Shown: positions 4,901 through 7,090 of the stretch, in pieces
Position numbering within the stretch: the first letter of the stretch is position 1
Layout of the letters: each line of letters begins with the position of its first letter
Origin: DASVWH01 sp036389715
GTDB lineage: Bacteria; Acidobacteriota; Blastocatellia; Pyrinomonadales; Pyrinomonadaceae
Assembly (NCBI GenBank): GCA_036389715.1
Contig: DASVWH010000022.1
Coordinates: forward strand, 1-7,090
DNA length: 7,090 bases
Direction of reading: 5' to 3'
Made by a program: the position numbers and the translations under genes
The notes under the pieces: model-generated
Told to the model about the DNA's origin: nothing
The model's database searches: none
The model's input: the letters and a program-made list of their open reading frames with translations, nothing else

Positions 4901-7090
4901 CCCGCTCCGACGCCCTACGGAGAGTTCGTCGAGTGGCAGAAGAGGTTGGACGAGAGCCCGGAAATGGCCCGCGCGGAAGCGTACTGGCTGAAGCAGTTTT
5001 CAGGTCCGATACCGGTCCTCGAACTGCCGGGCGACCGCCCGCGCCCCTCCGTCCTGACATACCGCGGCGCTCGGCGGACCATGACGCTCGACGCGGAACT
5101 CGGGCGCAAGCTCAAGAGCCTGAGCGCACAATCCGGGCAGACGCTCTTCATGACGCTGCTGGCCGGATACGAGCTCTTATTGCACAGGCTCTCGGGCCAG
5201 GACGAGCTGGTCGTCGGCATCGCTTCGGCGGGCCAGGCCCCCATGGGCCGCGATGAACTGGTCGGCTATTGCGTCAATCTGCTGCCGCTCAGGAGCCTGA
5301 GCACGGGCGACCCGACCTTCAGGGAATTCGCCGGAAACGTCAGAAGAGTCGTCTCGGACGCCTTTGATAATCAGGTCTATCCCTTCGCGCGGCTCATCAA
5401 AAAGCTGCAACTTTCGAGAGACCCGAGCCGCCCTCCGCTCGTCACAGCCGCCTTCAACCTGGACCACTCCGGCCCGGCGCTCAAATTCCATGACCTGGAA
5501 GTCGAGCTTGATGCGAACGCCACCGGCTCCGCCAAGTTCGATCTGTTCCTGAACATCGTCGAACAGGAGAGCGCCCTCCTGCTGGCGCTCGATTACAGCA
5601 CCGAATTGTTCGACGCCGGAACGGCCGCACGCTGGATGAAATACTATGCGAACCTCCTGGAAAGCATCATCTCGAACCCGGACCAGCGGCTCTCGCTGCT
5701 CTCGCTGCTTGATGCGGGAGAACGGCGTCAACTGCTCGAAGAGTGGAACACTACGCGGACGGATTACCCGCAATCGTGCCTGCATGAGCTGTTTGAAGCG
5801 CAGGCCGCGCGCACTCCCGATGCCGCGGCCGTGCGCTTCGGCGAAGAGCAGCTCGGCTATCGCGAGTTGAACGAGAAAGCTAACCGGCTGGCCCATTACC
5901 TGCGCGCGCGGGGAGTCCGGCCCGAAGCGCCGGTCGGCCTGATGATGGAGCGCTCGGTCGAGATGGTAGTCGCGATGCTCGCGATAGTGAAGGCGGGTGG
6001 CGCGTATGTGCCACTAGACAAGACGTATCCTCCGAGCCGCTTGCAGTGGATGATCGAGGACAGCGGCGTCGGCGTGATAGTCACGCAGAATGGTTCATGG
6101 CAGCCGTCAGGAGCGGCGGCGGGCGTACGGTTAGTAGATGTCGAAAGGGAGCGGGCCGAGATTGCCAGCGAGAGCCCTGAGAATTTGCGGAGCGGGGCAC
6201 GCGTCGAGAATCTGGCCTATGTCATCTACACCTCCGGCTCGACCGGCATCCCGAAGGGCATCTCTATCACGCACGCGGCCGTCAATCGGCTGCTCTTCAA
6301 CACGAACTACATCAGCCTCGACGCTTCAGACAGAGTCGCGCAGGCCTCGAACGCTTCTTTCGACGCTGCGACCTTCGAGATTTGGGGCGCATTGCTGCAC
6401 GGCGCGGAGCTTGTCGGCATCACGAAAGATGTCGCGCTGTCGCCGCTCGAATTCGCCACACAAATTCGCAAGCAGGGTGTGACGGCGCTGTTTCTGACCA
6501 CGGCGCTCTTCAACCAGCTTGCCAGCGAGATGCCCTGGGCCTTCGACTCGTTGAAGAATGTCCTCTTCGGCGGCGAGGCGGTTGACCCGCGATGGGTCAG
6601 AAAAGTCATCGAGAATTTCGCTCCCCATCGTTTGCTGCACGTCTATGGCCCGACTGAGAGCACCACCTTCTCAACCTGGTACTTGGTCAAAGATGTCGCG
6701 GAAGACGCCCTGACGGTTCCCATCGGAAAGCCGATTTCCAACACCGAGGTCTATGTGCTGGACACGCACGGGCAGCCCGTCCCGCCCGGGGTCCTGGGTG
6801 AGCTTTATCTAGGCGGCGCGGGGCTTGCACGCAATTACTTGGGCAGGCCGGAACTGACGGCACAATATTTTGTGCCGCATCCCTTCAGCCGAGAGCCAGG
6901 CGCGCGGCTCTACCGGACGGGCGACATCGTGCGCTTTCGCCCGGACGGGAATATCGAATTCGTCGGGCGGGCGGATTATCAAGTCAAGGTTAGAGGCTTC
7001 CGCATCGAGTTGGGAGAGATAGAAGCCGCGCTTCAGAGCCATCCTTCAGTCAGAGATGCTGTCGTCCTTCTTCGTCATAATCATGAACAG
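1916..7090 (+). CDS. Hybrid PKS/NRPS megasynthase: ACP - aminotransferase - condensation - adenylation (3' partial)
   Basis: I translated this frame by hand: 1725 codons from ATG 1916 to the last base with no stop, so the gene continues. Domain order is ACP (residues 14-92), long low-complexity linker (93-323) with a helix at 204-225, class III aminotransferase (324-770), Pro/Ser-rich linker (771-833), condensation (834-1275) and adenylation (about 1290 to the end, cut after motif A8). The A10 motif and carrier protein must lie beyond the window. This order matches the aminotransferase part of iturin-family ItuA/MycA and cyanobacterial McyE, where a beta-ketoacyl-ACP is converted to a beta-aminoacyl thioester and then condensed with an amino acid. 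Unlike those proteins, the KS and AT are encoded in the preceding gene. The predicted role is beta-amino acid formation and its coupling to an Ile/Val-like residue; the final product is unknown. Cytoplasmic; no signal peptide. Confidence 0.95.
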   Translation, partial: MSEARAAAAPSGARKDEVLLTLRSIVSELSGIHPDEIDIHATFSELGAESLFLLQASQSIQDRLGIRIPFRSLFEEFSSLDSLSAHIERQLPPAQIASARSAQIPPPQATSETPSREQQSPQPQPPQAEPQQPSQPAQAAAPPAAHPAGKASSVTTESNVTQPAPDAARRVPVNLQATTKMSAGNGGSHLEPVDEGQEPLTGSNTLERIVAYQLRIMSEQLSLLNKSGGVVGVSAPGKSAGPARPTASVSAEPQSLETGRSREPASHLNDAASAESALQTGQAVLAASAAGPGPEAAARETKRHFEQEAFVPYQPIRKGASDGLTPRQREHLGDLIARLNARTGESKRLTQAYRPYLADNRASAGFRMLWKEMFYPLVVERAQGSRIWDVDGHEYLDVTMGFGSLLFGHSPSFVMDALKEQATQGIQLGPQSHLAGRVAKLVCEMTGAERAAFFNSGTEAVMTALRLARTVTGRSKIAVFAGAFHGTFDGVLVRPGRTPDGKVRAVPLAPGIPEHMIEDVLMLPYDNPESLELLKEQMHELAAVLVEPLQSRRPDLQPKAFLKELRRMTEEAGTALIFDEVVVGFRMHTGGVQALFDIRADLVTYGKAVGAGMPIGIVAGKARYMDAIDGGMWNYGDDSYPRAETTFFAGTFFKHPFVMAAAWASLNHMKSRGPALQEELNQRTTRLARMLNDYFTTEDVPLEVVHFGSLFRFIAPAEVKYLPLFFYYLLEKGVYVWEGRNCFLSTAHTDEDLELLVRAVKESIAEMRAGDFLPPPRQTDSVPSPGKDTASPGAPTPRNGPAVPSSSQDAGRASVGTADRSAGQASPSPEARRISMTEGQKQLWIVAQMGEEASRAYNESLTMTLRGPLDREAMRRAMQQLFDRHEALRTSFSSDGEYQIISPRVEANLPLTDFSSTTGEPQQLLAEWLSEEAQRPFDLERGPLARGRLAKLAEQHHLLVLTFHHLVFDGWSFGVLLRELKLLYQAECLGTPARLPAPTPYGEFVEWQKRLDESPEMARAEAYWLKQFSGPIPVLELPGDRPRPSVLTYRGARRTMTLDAELGRKLKSLSAQSGQTLFMTLLAGYELLLHRLSGQDELVVGIASAGQAPMGRDELVGYCVNLLPLRSLSTGDPTFREFAGNVRRVVSDAFDNQVYPFARLIKKLQLSRDPSRPPLVTAAFNLDHSGPALKFHDLEVELDANATGSAKFDLFLNIVEQESALLLALDYSTELFDAGTAARWMKYYANLLESIISNPDQRLSLLSLLDAGERRQLLEEWNTTRTDYPQSCLHELFEAQAARTPDAAAVRFGEEQLGYRELNEKANRLAHYLRARGVRPEAPVGLMMERSVEMVVAMLAIVKAGGAYVPLDKTYPPSRLQWMIEDSGVGVIVTQNGSWQPSGAAAGVRLVDVERERAEIASESPENLRSGARVENLAYVIYTSGSTGIPKGISITHAAVNRLLFNTNYISLDASDRVAQASNASFDAATFEIWGALLHGAELVGITKDVALSPLEFATQIRKQGVTALFLTTALFNQLASEMPWAFDSLKNVLFGGEAVDPRWVRKVIENFAPHRLLHVYGPTESTTFSTWYLVKDVAEDALTVPIGKPISNTEVYVLDTHGQPVPPGVLGELYLGGAGLARNYLGRPELTAQYFVPHPFSREPGARLYRTGDIVRFRPDGNIEFVGRADYQVKVRGFRIELGEIEAALQSHPSVRDAVVLLRHNHEQ
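1955..2191 (+). other. Acyl carrier protein (ACP) domain at the N-terminus
   Basis: Residues 14-92 contain the helix II motif ELGAESLFLLQ. Ser50 (codon 2063-2065) is the expected phosphopantetheine attachment site. The usual GxDSL signature reads GAESL here, so the Asp before the serine is Glu. The following LGIRIPFRSLFEEFSSL is typical of carrier helix III. Its position makes it the likely receiver of malonate from the AT of the preceding protein and the presenter of the beta-ketoacyl chain to the aminotransferase. Confidence 0.9.
2192..2884 (+). other. Very long disordered linker between ACP and aminotransferase
   Basis: Residues 93-323, about 230 residues, show little predicted fold. Residues 116-145 (nt 2261-2350) are 25 of 30 Gln, Pro or Ala, with Gln-Pro alternation. 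The rest is rich in Ala, Ser, Pro, Gly and Glu. The only ordered-looking islands are the helix at 204-225 and a short stretch before the aminotransferase (FVPYQPIRKG, 310-319). The frame is continuous through it, and the flanking domains are in the same frame. Confidence 0.8.
2525..2590 (+). repeat. Inter-domain helix motif, copy 2 (between ACP and aminotransferase)
   Basis: Residues 204-225 include LERIVAYQLRIMSEQLSLLN. The core QLRIMSEQLSLL (nt 2552-2587) is 10 of 12 identical to the core at nt 1693-1728 in the preceding protein. From memory, similar helices occur in front of aminotransferase domains of other PKS/NRPS hybrids; this needs a search. It may dimerise with itself or pair with copy 1 to hold the two proteins together (inference). 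Confidence 0.75.
2885..4225 (+). other. PLP-dependent class III (GSA-like) aminotransferase domain
   Basis: Residues 324-770. Visible family signatures are: YLADNRASAGFR entry segment (356-367), RIWDVDGHEYLDVTMGFG (386-403), phosphate-binding NSGTEA (455-460), FHGTFDG (484-490), the cofactor-ring Asp in LIFDEVVVGFR (Asp579, codon 3650-3652), the Schiff-base Lys in YGKAVGAGMPIG (Lys607, codon 3734-3736), and TFFAGTFFKHP (646-656). All key PLP residues are present, so it should be active. Placed after an ACP with no ketoreductase upstream, it would aminate the beta-ketoacyl-ACP to a beta-aminoacyl-ACP, as known for the AMT domains of mycosubtilin and related synthases. The amino donor cannot be read from the sequence. 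Confidence 0.93.
4226..4414 (+). other. Pro/Ser-rich linker between aminotransferase and condensation domain
   Basis: Residues 771-833 are dominated by Pro, Ser, Ala, Gly and Thr, with no recognisable motif. The linker ends at ARRISMTEGQKQLW, which is the C1 motif of the condensation domain. It is about 60 residues long and in frame, a flexible PKS-to-NRPS joint. Confidence 0.75.
4415..5740 (+). other. NRPS condensation (C) domain
   Basis: Residues 834-1275. C1 is SMTEGQKQLW (835-844); C2 is RHEALRTSF (884-892). C3 is HHLVFDGWS (964-972), with catalytic His965 (codon 4808-4810) and Asp969 intact. C4 is YGEFVEWQ (1001-1008), C5 is VGYCVNLLPLR (1116-1126), and C6/C7 are YPFARLIKKLQLSRDPSRPPL (1155-1175). 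It would join the beta-aminoacyl donor from the ACP to the amino acid on the downstream carrier. By position it should be a hybrid PKS-to-NRPS type rather than a standard LCL or DCL domain; that needs a phylogeny. Confidence 0.92.
5783..7090 (+). other. NRPS adenylation (A) domain, Ile/Val-like specificity (3' partial)
   Basis: From about residue 1290 to the window end. Visible core motifs are A1 LGYRELN (1313), A2 VKAGGAYVPLD (1358), A3 YTSGSTGIPKG (1438), A4 FDAATFEIW (1482), A5 YGPTES (1577), A6 GELYLGGAGLARNYL (1628), A7 YRTGD (1666) and A8 RGFRIELGEIE (1693-1703). Aligning by eye to the GrsA Phe pocket gives Asp1483, Ala1484, Phe1487, Phe1526, Leu1550, Gly1552, Val1576, Thr1584, Phe1585 (D-A-F-F-L-G-V-T-F). 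The tenth residue, the A10 Lys, is outside the window. From recalled reference codes this is nearest to Ile, with Val next. The domain would load its own downstream carrier protein, not seen here. Confidence 0.92.

Noticed and set aside
5177..5896. Long reverse-strand open frame (about 240 codons) opposite the condensation/adenylation region
   Set aside because: It lies wholly opposite conserved C and A motifs in the + frame, has no recognisable domain and no convincing ribosome site; it is a shadow frame.

Overview
The window lies inside a modular polyketide/non-ribosomal peptide (PKS/NRPS) biosynthetic locus. It is coded wholly on the + strand by two large, co-directional genes, and both run off the window. 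Base composition is roughly 60% GC with a mixed codon repertoire. I cannot name the organism. A soil or free-living secondary-metabolite producer (for example Acidobacteriota, a myxobacterium-like lineage or another large-genome bacterium) would fit, but nothing here is diagnostic.

Region by region: nt 1-1809 is the 3' part of a type I PKS gene. It holds the last residues of a ketosynthase (KS), the KS-AT linker, a complete malonyl-type acyltransferase (AT), a Pro/Ala/Glu-rich tail and a short amphipathic helix. It has no reductive domain and no carrier protein. Nt 1810-1915 is a 106-nt gap ending in a strong Shine-Dalgarno site. Nt 1916-7090 is the first 1725 codons of a hybrid megasynthase, open to the window end. 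Its order is acyl carrier protein (ACP), a very long low-complexity linker carrying the same helix motif, a PLP-dependent class III (GSA-like) aminotransferase (AMT), a second disordered linker, a condensation domain (C), and an adenylation domain (A) cut just after core motif A8.

How they work together (inference from domain order): the KS-AT protein would extend an acyl starter by one malonyl unit, loading the ACP at the N-terminus of the next protein in trans. With no KR, the beta-keto thioester would pass to the AMT and become a beta-aminoacyl-ACP. The C domain would join that to the amino acid chosen by the A domain. The visible specificity residues most resemble Ile/Val codes. This is the logic known from iturin/mycosubtilin (ItuA/MycA) and microcystin (McyE), so the product is probably a peptide or lipopeptide containing a beta-amino acid. 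The architecture class is known. The less usual points are the gene break between AT and ACP, the helix motif repeated on both sides of that break, an intergenic gap that stays open in the downstream frame (possible gene fission or frameshift), and abrupt codon-usage changes inside both genes. I saw no RNA genes, mobile elements, CRISPR arrays or convincing terminators.
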